Shown here one piece after another: positions 12,510 through 23,255 of a stretch of 64,000 nucleotides of DNA; position 1 is the first letter of the stretch, and every line of letters begins with the position of its first letter. The notes beneath the pieces were generated by a model that saw nothing but the letters and a program-made list of their open reading frames with translations, was not told the origin of the DNA and ran no database searches. A program made the translations under genes and the position numbers. The stretch comes from Ascaphus truei (Eukaryota; Chordata; Amphibia; Anura; Ascaphidae): positions 12,853,224 to 12,917,223 of the forward strand of contig CM071586.1 of the NCBI GenBank assembly GCA_036426205.1, given 5' to 3'.

Positions 12510-13240
12510 TGTTGGCCCTCACACCAACTGCCCCCTCACACAGACTGGCCCCCCCTCACGCGACGCTGCCCCCCCTCATACAGACTGCCCCCCCCCCTCA
12601 CCCAGCCTGCCCCCCCCCCTCACGCGACTGCCCTCCCCTCACGCAGACGCCCGCCCCCCCCCTCACAGACAGACTGCCCCCCCTCATCAGACTGCCCCCC
12701 CTCACGCAGACTGCCCCCCTCACACAGACTGCCCTCACCCCCCACCAACTGCACCTCCCCCCACACACAAAGACTGCCCTCCCCCCACACAGACTGCCCT
12801 CCCCCCCCGTCACACCAAAAAACACAACAAAGCACCCAACCTTCTCCTGCACAGAACCTGACCCTCCTCCACACACGCACCTCAAGCAAACTCTGCCTCT
12901 TGACCCTCTTCCACCCCCCCCGCGACATCTCCCCCGCCTACCACTGCTTCCTGCACCCCTCACCCCTCCTCCCAATGGGCCCCTCCCACCAACTTCTTCG
13001 CGTCTCCCCTCCCCATAAGTCCTCTTCCCCCCTCCCCCCCAAGTTCCCCTCTTCCGCGCCCTCTCCGCCCCCCACCGCACCTCTATAGCTCCCCTCCACA
13101 CCGCTGCCTCCCCTCACACACGCTGCCCCCCCCTCACAGACTGCCCCCCTCTCTCCTAACCCCTTCTTTACCCACACCCACCCTTTCCTCACCCCCTTTT
13201 CCTCCCATCACACCATGTCCCCACTCCCCCCCCCGCCTTG
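12510..13240. repeat. C-rich minisatellite
   Basis: Irregular tandem units of about 15-20 bp built on cccctcacacagactgcc, decaying into general C/T-rich sequence after about 12830. All frames are open on both strands, giving Pro/Thr-rich or Gly/Arg-rich translations that are composition artefacts. Confidence 0.85.
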
Positions 13241-13359
13241 ATGTGCTGGGCTCTGACGCACACACTCGCAGACACGCTTTGTCGGCTCTACTGGTTTTTA
13301 TCACACCTCTCCCATCTCTCATTATTCCTATATAATGTAGCACATATTACAAGTTGGTG

Positions 13360-13630
13360 CAGGGGTGCACAATCATTTCTGGATTGTGGGGGGTTACAGA
13401 GGCCCAGCTCTTCCCCGAAGGCATTTAAATGAAATGCCTGGGATTGCGTGAGGCCGCTGTAACTTCACTTATACTACCTTCCAGCGACACGTCGCCATGA
13501 CAACCCGGCATCAAATGAAGCCGCGGGGTCGCGTTAACATGGCAACGTGACATCACATGTCCCGTGGCGTCATTTGGTGCTAGAGGTGAATGGAGAGGGG
13601 GGTGCAGGGAGAAAAGTTTGCGCTTCCCTG
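13360..13630. mobile_element. hAT-like MITE in duplication unit 1
   Basis: Ends CAGGGGTGCACAA and TTTGCGCTTCCCTG. The paralogous unit at 14341 lacks the insert and reads ttttagtgcagg. The flanks here, agttggtg and tgctagtg, are two diverged versions of that 8-mer, so the insertion is shown by an empty site. Confidence 0.7.
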
Positions 13631-14011
13631 TGCTAGTGCATGATCCTGTCCTGTTTGAGGCTTCTAGCTTTCTCCATAGTCTCCCAAGCTGGTCTCTGTC
13701 TCTGCCTACCTCTCACTTCTTGATATTGCTGTAAGGACAAGTAAAGTCATGTCCCTAACTGCAGAGGTCACCACCATGTGCTGAAACGCTTCCACAGGAT
13801 CCAGAAGCATTGTTAGAGTATCTGAATAACTCATTGGTGATGAACAATGACAAGAAGCAGATCACATTCCTCACATCTGTATCTCCAACTGTAAAGTGTC
13901 ACAGATCGAGAGGACCCATAGTCTTTCTCTTCTGTACCTCACAGTGACACAGACAGAAAAAGCCCTTATTGCTTGAGATCTGTAGATCTTACCCATTCTG
14001 TTTGCTTCCAG

Positions 14012-14118
14012 AGCCCTCCATGGAGCATCTGACTAACTCGATGATGATGGACAAGAAGCAGATAGCTCAGGGAATCTTGAATCACACCATGGACATCATC
14101 TACCTGCTGACTGGAGAG
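14012..14118 (+). CDS. Zinc-finger gene, N-terminal module exon (copy 1)
   Basis: Bounded by a pyrimidine tract with cag at 14009-14011 and a strong donor GAG|gtgagg. The frame includes MMMDKKQIAQGILNHTMDII followed by YLLTGE. This short helix module precedes the KRAB-like box in many frog C2H2 proteins, where the ATG at MDKKQ commonly starts the protein. The exon ends in phase 0, matching the start of the exon at 21649. It is one of two tandem copies, so it may be an alternative first coding exon or a relic. The product would be a nuclear DNA-binding protein; the function of this module is unknown. Confidence 0.6.
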
Positions 14119-14815
14119 GTGAGGGCGTCTACAGAAGGTCATAATGGCACCCCTCGTATCTCCTTCTGTATATAAGGGCCCTGCAGTGCATCTGTGTGTT
14201 TCTTTGAGATTACATCTGTACCTCACACAGAATCCCCATGTTTGTTGAAAAGCACAAACATATCCGCAATAACTGTGAACAGCATCTTGTTAAAATCACC
14301 ACAACAGTATTATCTTTTAAATAAAGTAGCACAGATTACATTTTAGTGCAGGATGGTGTCTTGTTTGAGGATTCCTGAAATATGGTCACTTTCCTCATAG
14401 TATTTCAGGTTGGTCTCTCTCCTATTATTGATGTGATAGGACAAGTACAGTCGCTATTCCTAACTGCAGAGGTCACCAAGTGAAGAAACACTCCCACAAG
14501 GACCAGAGCTCATTCTTGGAGTTCCTAAGTAACTCACTGATGAACAAGTACAAGGAGCTGATGACTCCCTCATATCTCTGTGCCCAGGACATACTTGAAA
14601 ACGAGAGGTAACTCTCAATGTATTACTTCCTGGTAAAATATTTTATAAATAAATAATAAATAAATATCTGTCCCTCCCACTGCAAAGAGACACAGATAGA
14701 TATGCCCCACAGTCTTTCTTCTCTGTACTTCAAAATGCACAGTGACACAGACAGAAAATGCCTTTATTCCGTATATCTGTACTTCTGACAACTCCCATGT
14801 TATCTTTTGTCCCAG

Positions 14816-14932
14816 AGCCCATTATTGGAGCATCTGACTGACTCTCTGATGAATAATACAATTAATAATGAGAAGATGACTGAGAGGATCTTGAATCACA
14901 CCCAGGAGATCATCTACCTGCTGTCTGGAGAG
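14816..14932 (+). CDS. Zinc-finger gene, N-terminal module exon (copy 2)
   Basis: Acceptor tttgtcccag and donor GAG|gtgaga bound a 117-nt exon. It reads LEHLTDSLMNNTINNEKMTE, then RILNHTQEIIYLLSGE. It is the tandem duplicate of the exon at 14012, ten bases longer, and closer to the usual MTERILNHT...GE start of frog zinc-finger proteins. It ends in phase 0. A 334-bp MITE sits 15 bases past its donor. Which copy is used cannot be told from sequence alone. Confidence 0.65.
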
Positions 14933-14947
14933 GTGAGAGCTGCTGTA

Positions 14948-15281
14948 CAGATGCAGCGGCCGTTATTCGAACACATCAGGCGTTGTATACCTCGGAATAC
15001 CCATGTCATGGCGCGGGATTTCTTTAACTGCCTTAGGACGCGAGTGCAGAAAATTGCATTTTAGTGTTAAACAGTGTTAAACACTGAAATTGACACAGTA
15101 GCCCAGTACTGTACATATTACATTTCATTGCACAAAAAGAAACAGAATCCATGCACAAACAAAGCAACTGCGATAAGCGTGTGTGCCTGGGGGGCGAATG
15201 GCCACGTTAATGCCGCGTGGAGTACAGCAGCGCACACGAACACGGCTCCTTAATTTGTTCGAATAACGGCCGCTGCATCTG
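14948..15281. mobile_element. MITE with CAGATGCAGCGG terminal repeats
   Basis: Near-perfect inverted ends of about 24 bp (cagatgcagcggccgttatt...) lie between TA dinucleotides (14946-14947 and 15282-15283), suggesting a TA target duplication. Its right half (15075-15281) matches the right end of the longer segment A element (about 59640-59874). No coding. Superfamily uncertain (TA duplication, CAG terminus). Confidence 0.75.
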
Positions 15282-15659
15282 TATAATGTCATAGTGTCAT
15301 AGCGTGTATGTGTGTTACTTTGAGAACCGATGTCCAGGGACAGATGCAGTTATTCAATGACAGAGCCTGGGACAGACAAGACAAGTTAGCGCATAGGGAG
15401 AGCACAAGATAATAAAGGGACATGACTATGTAGAAGGAGAGAACAGATAAAGTTGATCAACCATGAGTTTGGACACAATAGAGGATTTTGCTAGTGTGCG
15501 TATAGTCCCATTGATTGGCTTTTGTCAGAGATGAAATTAAGGACTGACCAGCCACGTTACCAAATACTGTCAGAAACATATATCACCTACTTGACGAGAA
15601 CCAATAATTGTGGAAAGCCTGCAAGAGGCGAGACCTACAAAAAACAATCGATCTGGAAT

Positions 15660-17147
15660 GCGCCCGCCGCATGTAGAGTGCAATCACGGAAGCTAAAAGT
15701 CAGAGAAAGGACCTCACAGAGCTCCGGCGCATCCAGACATTCAAAGAGGTCTTTAAACAAGACAACACGGGCAAGGGCCAATTACTGTCGAAAAGAGCCA
15801 TGAAATTTGAGAGAGCCCATATTGAAGAGGAGGAGCAAAGGGACATGGCTGCATCCACCGCTGCCTCTGCACGTTGGAAAACCAATTTTGAAGCAAACTT
15901 AGAGTTTTACATGTAGAAAAGCAAGCAGTCGCTGCTGAAGCCCAAGGTGAGATCTTTGAAGAAGCCGGAAGACAAGATGGCGGGGAGCACTGGAGAAATC
16001 CAATAGCTTCAGAAGATCCAGCACGCCAGAGACTATTTAATAAGTCATGCCAGTTTGAATGCCAGTCCACCATCTCTACCCGATGAGGAGGGTATTTCAG
16101 ATGCCAAAGCTATGGAGACTCACGTGAATTAGAGGAGCAGCATCTTCAAGCATAAGCTACATCTATCTCAGTGAACCACACACATGTTTACGGATGCAAT
16201 CCAGGTACGTTAACACAGAGAACACCCTTTCTCATACTTACACACCGTCACATTACATCCACTGCACGTAAGAGACGACTGCAGGGTTCCCCTCAGCAAG
16301 GACTATTGCACATAACGCATACCCAACACACACACCAAAGGCATCCAATAAACCCTTCTCCACCTTACGGTTCAATGTTGTGAACCAATATGATGGACAG
16401 AGCAACATACCCAACTACAACAGCCCACATCTTCAGCCCTAGGTACACCCACCGTATCTAGTACAAGCTATTTAAAGAAATGAAAGACCAGTCACAAGAT
16501 ACAAAAATACTAGAACACCTATCTCAGTCCATATGACACACGTGACGCCATCAGAGTAGTTTTTCCTGAAAATTGCCGGGTATCCGGTGGAGAAATAGAA
16601 AATTTGCAAGGCCGGGTACCAAGTACCCGGGCCAGACAGCTTTGAATTACCTGCAGCCGGCAGAAGAGTTTGAGGAGAACCACGGTAACATTGTGGGAGC
16701 AACGGCAGACATCCTGGTGGCGGTGGCAGCAGAGAACATCATTGTTGAACTAGTGGGAGCAGCGGAACACATTCTATCACAGCCAGTGCCGATGGGAGCC
16801 GGGGAACATTACCGGAGCAGGAGCATTAATATTGGTCAGCCAGTTCCTTATCCTTCGCAGCGGTCCTCATCACCCTCCACCTCTGGCTACAGGTAAGTCT
16901 CTTCTGCTGGTCTGCTCCTGCCGTTCTCCAAAATGAGGACCGAGGGAGCAGAGCAGAACGGAAATTACCGGACACCGGGTCACAGCCCCCTGGGTAATTT
17001 CTGGGTACCCGGTACATCACCGCCATAGAGGAACCCAGGAGCCTATTCAAGGAACTTGGAGTTTGCTTCAAATGCTGCGCTTCCACAAGTCACCTCTTCA
17101 GAGACTGTAAAGACGCTATCAAATATACAGAGTGTGACAGTGACATG
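15660..17147 (+). pseudogene. BEL/Pao retrotransposon gag remnant
   Basis: A charged helical stretch (15750-15918, TFKEVFKQDNTGKGQLLSKR and onward, ending in a stop) is followed after several broken frames by a zinc knuckle at 17040-17147. That reads GVCFKCCASTSHLFRDC, then KYTECDSD, which is the C-x2-C-x5-H-x4-C plus second Cys pair seen in BEL/Pao gag. Between them frames are disrupted. The knuckle lies just ahead of the protease-linker part of pol, as expected. Gag would package the element RNA; this copy cannot make it. Confidence 0.6.
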
Positions 17148-17414
17148 TAGCAGCTTTATATCCAGAGACAATTAAACCTAACTGACTCAAGGCCCCCAAC
17201 CCTGTTTCAAAGTATGGCGGAGAGGGAGAAGAGAAAATAACACCACCATCAGTCACATCCAAGTGCACCAAGGTTTGTGGAGAAGGAGGTGATGCGAGAT
17301 CCTGCTCTAAAATATGTCTTTTAGTACCCCCCGAGTGACAACCTGAAAGGGCTGTAAGAGTGTTCATAATCATTGATGATCAAAGCAACTTATCTTTAGT
17401 TAGGTCAGAGTTCT

Positions 17415-18480
17415 TTGACTTGTACAATATATGAGACAATGCTTCCCCCCTACACAATCAGAACATGCGCAAGACTGATGGAGACAACAGGTAGTAGAGC
17501 AAATGGCTACATCACGTGTGCCATAGATGGTAGAATAAAGATACCACTCCCTACTCTATATGAGTGTAGTCAGATGCCAGATAATAGCGAAATTCCCACA
17601 CCAGACATGGCACGTCATCACCCTCACCTCAGAAGAATAGCTGATCGCGTCCCACAGTTAGACCAAGAGACCCAGGTCTTACTACTGCTTGTCAGGTACA
17701 TCTAGAGGGTATACAAAGTCCACAAATAGTGCAATGGATCCCATAACACCCCGTATTCCCAAAGTCTTGACCTGGGATGGGTGATTGTGTGTGATGTATG
17801 CATTGCCAAAGTGCACAGACCTGACAACGTCGATGCCCTATAAACAAACATTGGATAATGGACGTGCATCTCTCTTCAAACCAAGGCCTTACCACTTCGA
17901 CATAAAAGTAGGGCTTGGCAACAAGGAGAAACAAAGGCATTTCACTGAAAGTTACAGAGATATCTTTACATGAGAGAAGTGTGGAAATGATCTAGGGTGT
18001 ACAGCATTGCAGACAACAAAAGACAATGATAAACCAGCCCCATCAATGGAAGACAGATTTACTGAGGATGATGGATAAAGACCTCTTTATAGACGAATCA
18101 AACAATTTGGTGACCTGCTTACATATCGTTCACACAGAGGATTTCTCCCGAACAACAGAGAACAGGCCCTCTCTCTAGACTTGCTTCACTGCGTTACAAC
18201 TTGGAAAGGAAGCCAGAGACAAGCGTCACTTTATGGACTTCAGGCAGAAGATATTCGACAGTGGTTAGCAGAACCCACTCCTCCACTGAAGGAAGGCGAA
18301 GAATGCTGGTACCACCATTATTTGGCGTTTACCACCCCCATAAACCTGGTCAAATCCGGGTTGTATTTGATTCAACTGTTCAATTCCAGGAGTCTCTTTA
18401 AACTATGTTCTCATTACTGGACCAGACTTAACGAATAGTCTTCTAGGAATGTTAATCTGCTTTAGGAAGGAGGGGGAAGG
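17415..18480 (+). pseudogene. BEL/Pao retrotransposon pol remnant
   Basis: In order: a protease-to-RT linker with LPTLYECSQMPDNSEIPTP and HHPHLRRIADRVPQLDQETQ (about 17535-17670); YSQSLDLGWVIVCDVCIAKV (17755-17815); LDNGRASLFKPRP (17850-17890); then the beginning of reverse transcriptase with LPNNREQA, KEGEECWYH and FGVYHPHKPGQIRVVFD, shared between two frames (18150-18400). This order is diagnostic for BEL/Pao pol. The copy has stops and frameshifts and is cut at about 18480, before the RT catalytic box. No LTRs were found. Confidence 0.8.
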
Positions 18481-18486
18481 ATCCAA

Positions 18487-18665
18487 ACTGGAAAAAGACG
18501 GTGCACAGACAAAAAAAGGTAACGCTGGCCTTGGTGACCAAGAACAATGTTTATTGATTAAAATCCAAAAACGTGGTGCTTGCAAGTTCTCTAACATGTT
18601 TCGTATGGATTAGGTGCTTTGTCATGCCTTGTGATTTGAGCCGTCTGTGGAAATCCAGAACTGAG
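18487..18665 (-). mobile_element. Penelope-like tail fragment
   Basis: On the minus strand gacaaagcacc...acGAAACATG resembles a decayed version of the hammerhead-bearing Penelope ends found elsewhere in the window, followed by a ttgattaaaatcc block as at other tails. Core bases are lost. Confidence 0.35.
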
Positions 18666-18830
18666 ATACTCCATTGTCTCATTTCTGTTCATGTTCCTAC
18701 AATAAAAACATCAAAAGTTCAAAGACTCCATTTTGTATGAAATAAGGAATCATCTGCCTGTCTCAATTTATTAAGCCTCAGTAATCCTGAGACAGAAATA
18801 TAGATATATTCAGGCATACCCCGCTTTAAG

Positions 18831-19142
18831 GACACTCACTTTAAGTACACTCACGTGTAAGGACATATCGCCCAATAGGAAAACAGCAGCTCGCGCATGC
18901 GCCTGTCAGCACGTCCTGAACAGCAATACCAGCTCCTTACCTGTACCGAACCTGTGCGCAAGTGGGGAGACTATAAAGCCTGTTACAAATGCGTTATTTA
19001 CATCAGTTATTCACATATATGATGATTGCAGTACAGTACATGCATCGATAAGTAGGGAAAAGGTAGTGCTTCACTTTAAGTACATTTTCGCTTTACATAA
19101 ATGCTCCGGTCCCATTGCGTACGTTAATGTGGGGTATGCATC
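18831..19142. mobile_element. Tc1/pogo-like MITE
   Basis: Begins CAGGCATACCCCGCTTTAAG and ends with the complementary ...ttaatgtggggtatgc. Subterminal cactttaagtacac repeats occur near both ends. About 310 bp, non-coding. Target duplication not clear. Class assigned only from the appearance of the ends. Confidence 0.5.
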
Positions 19143-19345
19143 TATAAATATATAGATATAAATGAATAAACAGCGCCTGTTAAGGTGATTACCTGAATCG
19201 TAGTCCCCCAGAATCGCAACAAAACACCAAATATCCTAGACAGCACAGATGACCTATAATAACCACTAAATTGTGCAAATTTTGTGTGGTGGTGATGGCT
19301 CTGATGGTGGGTAAAATGTGAGATGTGACTAAATAATATATGGTA

Positions 19346-19420
19346 ATCTATATCTATATAATCGAAAATCTTGTTTGTGAGTGTCTAGAGACCATTTGCT
19401 TGGTCCGTCGGTCTGCCCGC
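19346..19420 (+). mobile_element. Possible Helitron 5' end
   Basis: tctatatctatataatcgaa followed by aatcttgtttgtgag resembles the TC-start, TATATAA-rich 5' ends of Helitrons. No CTRR hairpin end was located, as the following 1.6 kb is minisatellite. Weak call. Confidence 0.25.
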
Positions 19421-19474
19421 CCTCCCACGGCTCTCATTGGTCTGTGTATCTGCCCCCCCCCCCCTGTGTCCCCC

Positions 19475-20000
19475 CCCCCCCCCACGGCTCTCATTGGCCC
19501 CCAGACCACGCACTCTCCTGCTCTCTCCTCCCACAGGCCGCTCCCTTCCCCGGCTCTCACCCTTCCACGCCTCTCACCCTCCCCAAGGCTCTCACCTCCC
19601 CACAGCTCTCACCCTTTCCCAGCTCTCACATCCCCCCGACTCTCAGCCTCCCCACGGCTCTCACCCTTCCACGGCTCTCCCCCTCAACCCCCGGCTGTCA
19701 CCTCCACACGGCTCTCACCCTCGCCATGGCTCTCACCCTTCCCCGGCTCTCACTGCCCCACGGCTCTCACCCTCCCCCGGCTCTCACCTCCCATAGGCCA
19801 CTTCCTCCCCCCGGCTCTCAACCTTCCCCGGCGCTCTCCCTCACCCGGCGCTCTCCCTCACACACACCACACCCTTCCCCGGTGCTCTCCCTCACACGGC
19901 GCTCTCCCTCACACGGCGCTCTCACCCTTACCCGGTGCTCTCCCTTCCCCGGCGCTCTCACCCTTCCCACCCCCCCACACAGAGCACGCTCTCTGCGGCT
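19475..20000. repeat. C-rich minisatellite, ggctctcaccc units
   Basis: Dozens of imperfect 15-21-bp units centred on cggctctcaccctcccc. The open frames (for example a 231-codon frame) are simple-repeat translations rich in Pro, Ser and Leu, not a gene. Confidence 0.9.
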
Positions 20001-20219
20001 CTCCCCTAACATAGGCCGCTCCCCCAGCTCCCCATCCCCGAGAGCGCTCCTCAGGCTTTCTCCGCCTCTCCCATGAAAGGCACAGCACCTCCTCACCGGA
20101 GCATCTCAGCCTCGCCGCTGAAGAGCCCGAGGTGCAGGAGGAGGGCGGCCGGTAACTGTAGGAAGAGGAGCGCGGCCGTGTGCAAGGTGAGTAAACGCAG
20201 GGGAATAAAGAGGGTTATT

Positions 20220-20955
20220 TAACGCGTCCCTGACTCCCCCTCCCCCTGCCCTTTGCCCGCTGCCCTCCCTCCCCCTGCCCTTTGCCCCGTGCCCTCCCTC
20301 CCCCTGCCCTTTGCCCCCGCCCTCCCTCCCTCCCCCTGCCCTTTACTCCCCTCCCCCTGCCCTTTGCCCCCCGCCCCTCCCTGCCCTTTGCCCCTGCCCC
20401 TTCCTGCCCCCCGCCCTCCCTTCCCTTTGCCCAATTTCCCTCCTTAACCCTTTCCCCCTGCCCCCCCTGCCCTTTGCCCCCCCGCCCCTCCCGCCCCTTG
20501 CCCCCCCGCCCCTCCCCGCCCTGCCCTTGCCCCCCCTGCCCCTCCCTCCCCTTTGCCCCCTGCCCCTCCCTCCCCTTGCCCCCCCGCCCCTCTCTGCCCT
20601 TTGCCCCCCGCCCCTCCCTGCCCTTTGCCCCCCCCGCCCCTCCCTGCCCTTTGCCCCACTCGCCCCTCCCTGCCCTTTGCCCCCCCCCACCCCTCCCTGC
20701 CTTTTGCCCCTGCCCCTCCCTGCCCTTTGCCCCCCGCCCCTCCCTGCCCTTTGCCCCCTGCCCCTCCCTGCCCTTTGCCCGCCCCTCCCCTCCCTGCCCT
20801 TTGCCCCCCTGCCCCCCCTGCCCTTTGCCCCCCCGCCCCTCCTGCCCTTTGCCCCCCTGCCCCTCCCTCCCCTTTGCCCCCCCTCCTCCCCGTCTCTGCC
20901 CTTTGCCCCCCGCCCCTCCCTGCCCTTTGCCCCCCGCACCTCCCTGCCCTTTCAA
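20220..20955. repeat. C-rich minisatellite, ctgccctttgcccc units
   Basis: About 35 tandem units of 18-24 bp on the pattern cccctccctgccctttgccc. Both strands are open in all frames. The minus strand carries many closely spaced G runs. The array ends inside a truncated family-C LTR at about 20950. Confidence 0.95.
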
Positions 20956-21352
20956 ATTCCAAGCGCCAAACCAACAGCGGCAAATTCAAAGATGCTCTGT
21001 ACTGAATAGACGCAAGCCGGCTTCAAAGATTTTGAGTGAGAAAATGTTTCAAGTCCCACTTTTTGAGAACGTAGCGGTCGCGGCTGACATTGCATGCCGA
21101 AATCAGTTCCAGGAGTTTGTGAGTACCTCCCGGTCATTGGAAATGGCTCATACAGAGCTCATTTTTGTGAATTTCGTTTTAAGGACTATTTTATTCGTTA
21201 GCCCCGTTCCCAGTAAGTGTTTTAACCCTGTAAATTGTGTTACATTGTGTGTATGTCTTTTCCTGAAATACATGACAATTTATTTTACCTCCTTGCTTTG
21301 CTCAATCAATGATCCCGATATAAAAGGTTTTGATTAACCTGGTCTCCCGTGA
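20950..21352 (+). mobile_element. LTR fragment, family C (copy 5, opposite orientation)
   Basis: Reverse complement of the family-C LTR: it ends aacctggtctcccgtgaca, preceded by gagaacgtagcggtcgcgg and aagtcccactttttgagaac. Its other end is replaced by the minisatellite, which may have grown from or into it. Confidence 0.7.
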
Positions 21353-21450
21353 CAGGTGAGCAAACTTTTACGCACACCTTTGAAGTGCGGGCCCCCTTTT
21401 CATCTGTGATATTAGTCTGGCCCACCCTGCCTGATTAAATCCAAATCCAC
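21353..21450. mobile_element. hAT-like MITE end
   Basis: ggtgagcaaacttttacgca with a following gcgggccccc resembles the start of the CAGGGGTGCGCAAAC hAT family. Only one end is visible. Confidence 0.3.
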
Positions 21451-21648
21451 AAGAGAAAAAACTTTATTAAATCGGTATCGATATACAATATAAATGTGAA
21501 TACAAATACGGAAAAATACTTGCATAATTCAACATTTAAAATTTTATATGGGTTTTTAAAATAAATCATGGCTTCATTTCCTCTCATCCTGTCTTGTATC
21601 CCCTCTCCTCACCTCTCATCTCATACATAACTCTCTTTCATTCTGTAG

Positions 21649-21708
21649 GAATACATAACTGTGAGGAAGAATTCCCCCCACAGCAGCGTCCACCTGCTAA
21701 CTGGAGAG
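21649..21708 (+). CDS. Zinc-finger gene, short linker exon
   Basis: A 60-nt exon between ttctgtag and GAG|gtgagc. It reads EYITVRKNSPHSSVHLLTGE and starts and ends in phase 0, so it joins the upstream exons (ending YLL[TS]GE) to the KRAB-like exon (starting VPIRC). In frog zinc-finger proteins the NHT module is commonly followed by [DE]Y-x-[TV]VKK. The second LLTGE suggests repetition of the module end. Confidence 0.6.
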
Positions 21709-22208
21709 GTGAGCACTGCTGGTGAATGTTACATTATACCAGATTCATGACTGTTCTGTCCCAAGCTCACTTTGGCAAGTGAGTAGAGGCAGGCAGCTTA
21801 ACTCACTCCCTGTTGCTGCACACAGAGTCCTTATTTTCTTCTGTAATCTCTATTGTAGAACGACAGTAACAAAAAGGGGTGGAGACTGGGCAGGTAACAA
21901 ATATAAGGGAGAGGTCAATTATATTAACTTTACCAGAGGAGATAGGTGAGGTGACGTCTCAAGATGGCTGCTGGCTGCAAGAGACAGTATGCTTGCCTGT
22001 TCAAGCAGGAAATATGTCAAGGAGAAACCATCAGCCAGGGGTCTTGGAACATACCAAATTAGAGCCAGTACAGTAGTTGCTAGGCAACAGGCAGACAGGG
22101 AGAGAAAGTAGTTACATTAGTAACAATAAACACTGGGGAGAGACAGCAGTCACATAACAGGGAGAAAATACAAACGGGACAGAATAATGACCCTTTACTG
22201 ACCAATCT

Positions 22209-23255
22209 CTGGGAGTATGAAGACGGTCAGCACAAAACTCATGGACCTCACGATGTTGATGGAACAGGATGAAGTTGAATAAACAAAAACAAAACACAGT
22301 ATTAATGCATGACATCCACACTGTGTGGGGATGGGAGGGGGGGGGTGTGTGGTGGAGGATATGATGGAATGGGTGATAGTGGATTTCCACTAAATATACA
22401 ATCAAAGAAACATAAACATATAGTTTCAGTGACTCACACGGGCTTGTGTGAGACTTCGAACCTGACGAAGCTTACTGCGAAACGCGTTGTTCCCTGCCGA
22501 GCTCATTGAGAGAGGGACCCAGCCGACCGCAGGACATCCGGTGTAGATCCTCTCTTCCGGTTCCACTGCCGGACGCGCTAGTGAGAGCAACAATGGAGGA
22601 GGAGATCTTGCAAGATCAAACCACGTGGCTGATGCTGGGCAACAAGAGTTGCAATTCAGTGTGAGTGTGCTTTTTGTTTATTAACCTTGTTTTATAACGT
22701 TTGTTTTTACAACGTTTATGCTTGTCTGTGTTTATGTTCATGTTTTAACTGTTACCAATAAAGACCTGTTATATTGCTAACCCTGGTTTTGCACACATTT
22801 TTTGGTCTATGGGCAACGGGGAGAGGAGCCACTCACACACTACACCTATTGGGGGATATTTTGCTGAGACGATTCCACATCACCTATACAGGCTGACATC
22901 ACCCTCTGAGGGCAAGAACTCACATTAGGCCGTGTGAGTTTTATGTTTATTGTGACTCCACCATAGGAGTCTGCATTTACCAACTACAGTCTGCGTTGAG
23001 GGCGAAGTCTCACACAAGCCCGTGTGAGTCACTGAAACTATATGTTTATGTTTCTTTGATTGTATATTTAGTGGAAATCCACTATCACCCATTCCATCAT
23101 ATCCAAAAACCACCCCCCCCCCCCATTCCCATCCCCCACACATGTGGATGTCATGCATTAATACTGTGTTTTATTCCATTTTTTATTCAACTTCATCCTG
23201 TTCCATCAACATCGTGAGGTCCATGAGTTTTGCGATGACCGTCTTCATACTCCCA
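22209..23255 (+). mobile_element. Inverted-repeat unit with hammerhead-like core
   Basis: Arms of about 250 bp (22209-22458 and 23003-23255) are near-perfect reverse complements, for example gggagtatgaagacggtcag and its mirror at 23234-23254. The loop of about 540 bp contains a hammerhead-like motif starting at the last base of the left arm, and an aataaag motif near 22760. It lies in an intron of the zinc-finger gene, upstream of the KRAB-like exon. Confidence 0.65.
22458..22492 (+). ncRNA. Hammerhead-like ribozyme motif
   Basis: Possible stem I GAAC/GTTC encloses CTGACGA, a weak stem II (gc...gc), then GAAA and CGCGTT. The ACGCGT palindrome could form stem III only between two molecules. 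One extra A follows CTGACGA compared with the textbook core. Activity unproven. Confidence 0.5.

Larger units (their letters stand above)
13329..15300 (+). repeat. Tandem duplication of the zinc-finger gene 5' exon block
   Basis: Two units of about 1 kb (13329-14290 and 14315-15300) follow each other. Shared text includes gtagcacatattaca/gtagcacagattaca, cctaactgcagaggtcacca, a degenerate exon-like block (13799-13862 and 14500-14563) and an intact N-terminal exon. Each unit later received a different MITE (13360-13630 in unit 1, 14948-15281 in unit 2). Confidence 0.75.

Noticed and set aside
12510..12830. Regular short repeats as a CRISPR array
   Set aside because: No unique spacers, eukaryotic context, low-complexity units.
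12501..13101. Pro/Thr-rich frames and their Gly/Arg-rich complements
   Set aside because: Tandem-repeat and pyrimidine composition artefact.
19340..20076. Pro/Ser-rich frames of 224 and 231 codons
   Set aside because: Minisatellite translation, with overlapping long frames in different phases.
20040..20200. CpG-rich stretch with gtgcaag|gtgagt as a first exon of the zinc-finger gene
   Set aside because: Wedged between two minisatellites, no coding or promoter motif. The donor alone is too weak to support an exon.
20282..21337. 351-codon plus-strand frame and 246-codon minus-strand frame over the same stretch
   Set aside because: They are translations of a C-rich minisatellite: all frames on both strands stay open, the products are Pro/Leu or Gly/Lys repeats, and the plus frame simply runs into an LTR fragment.
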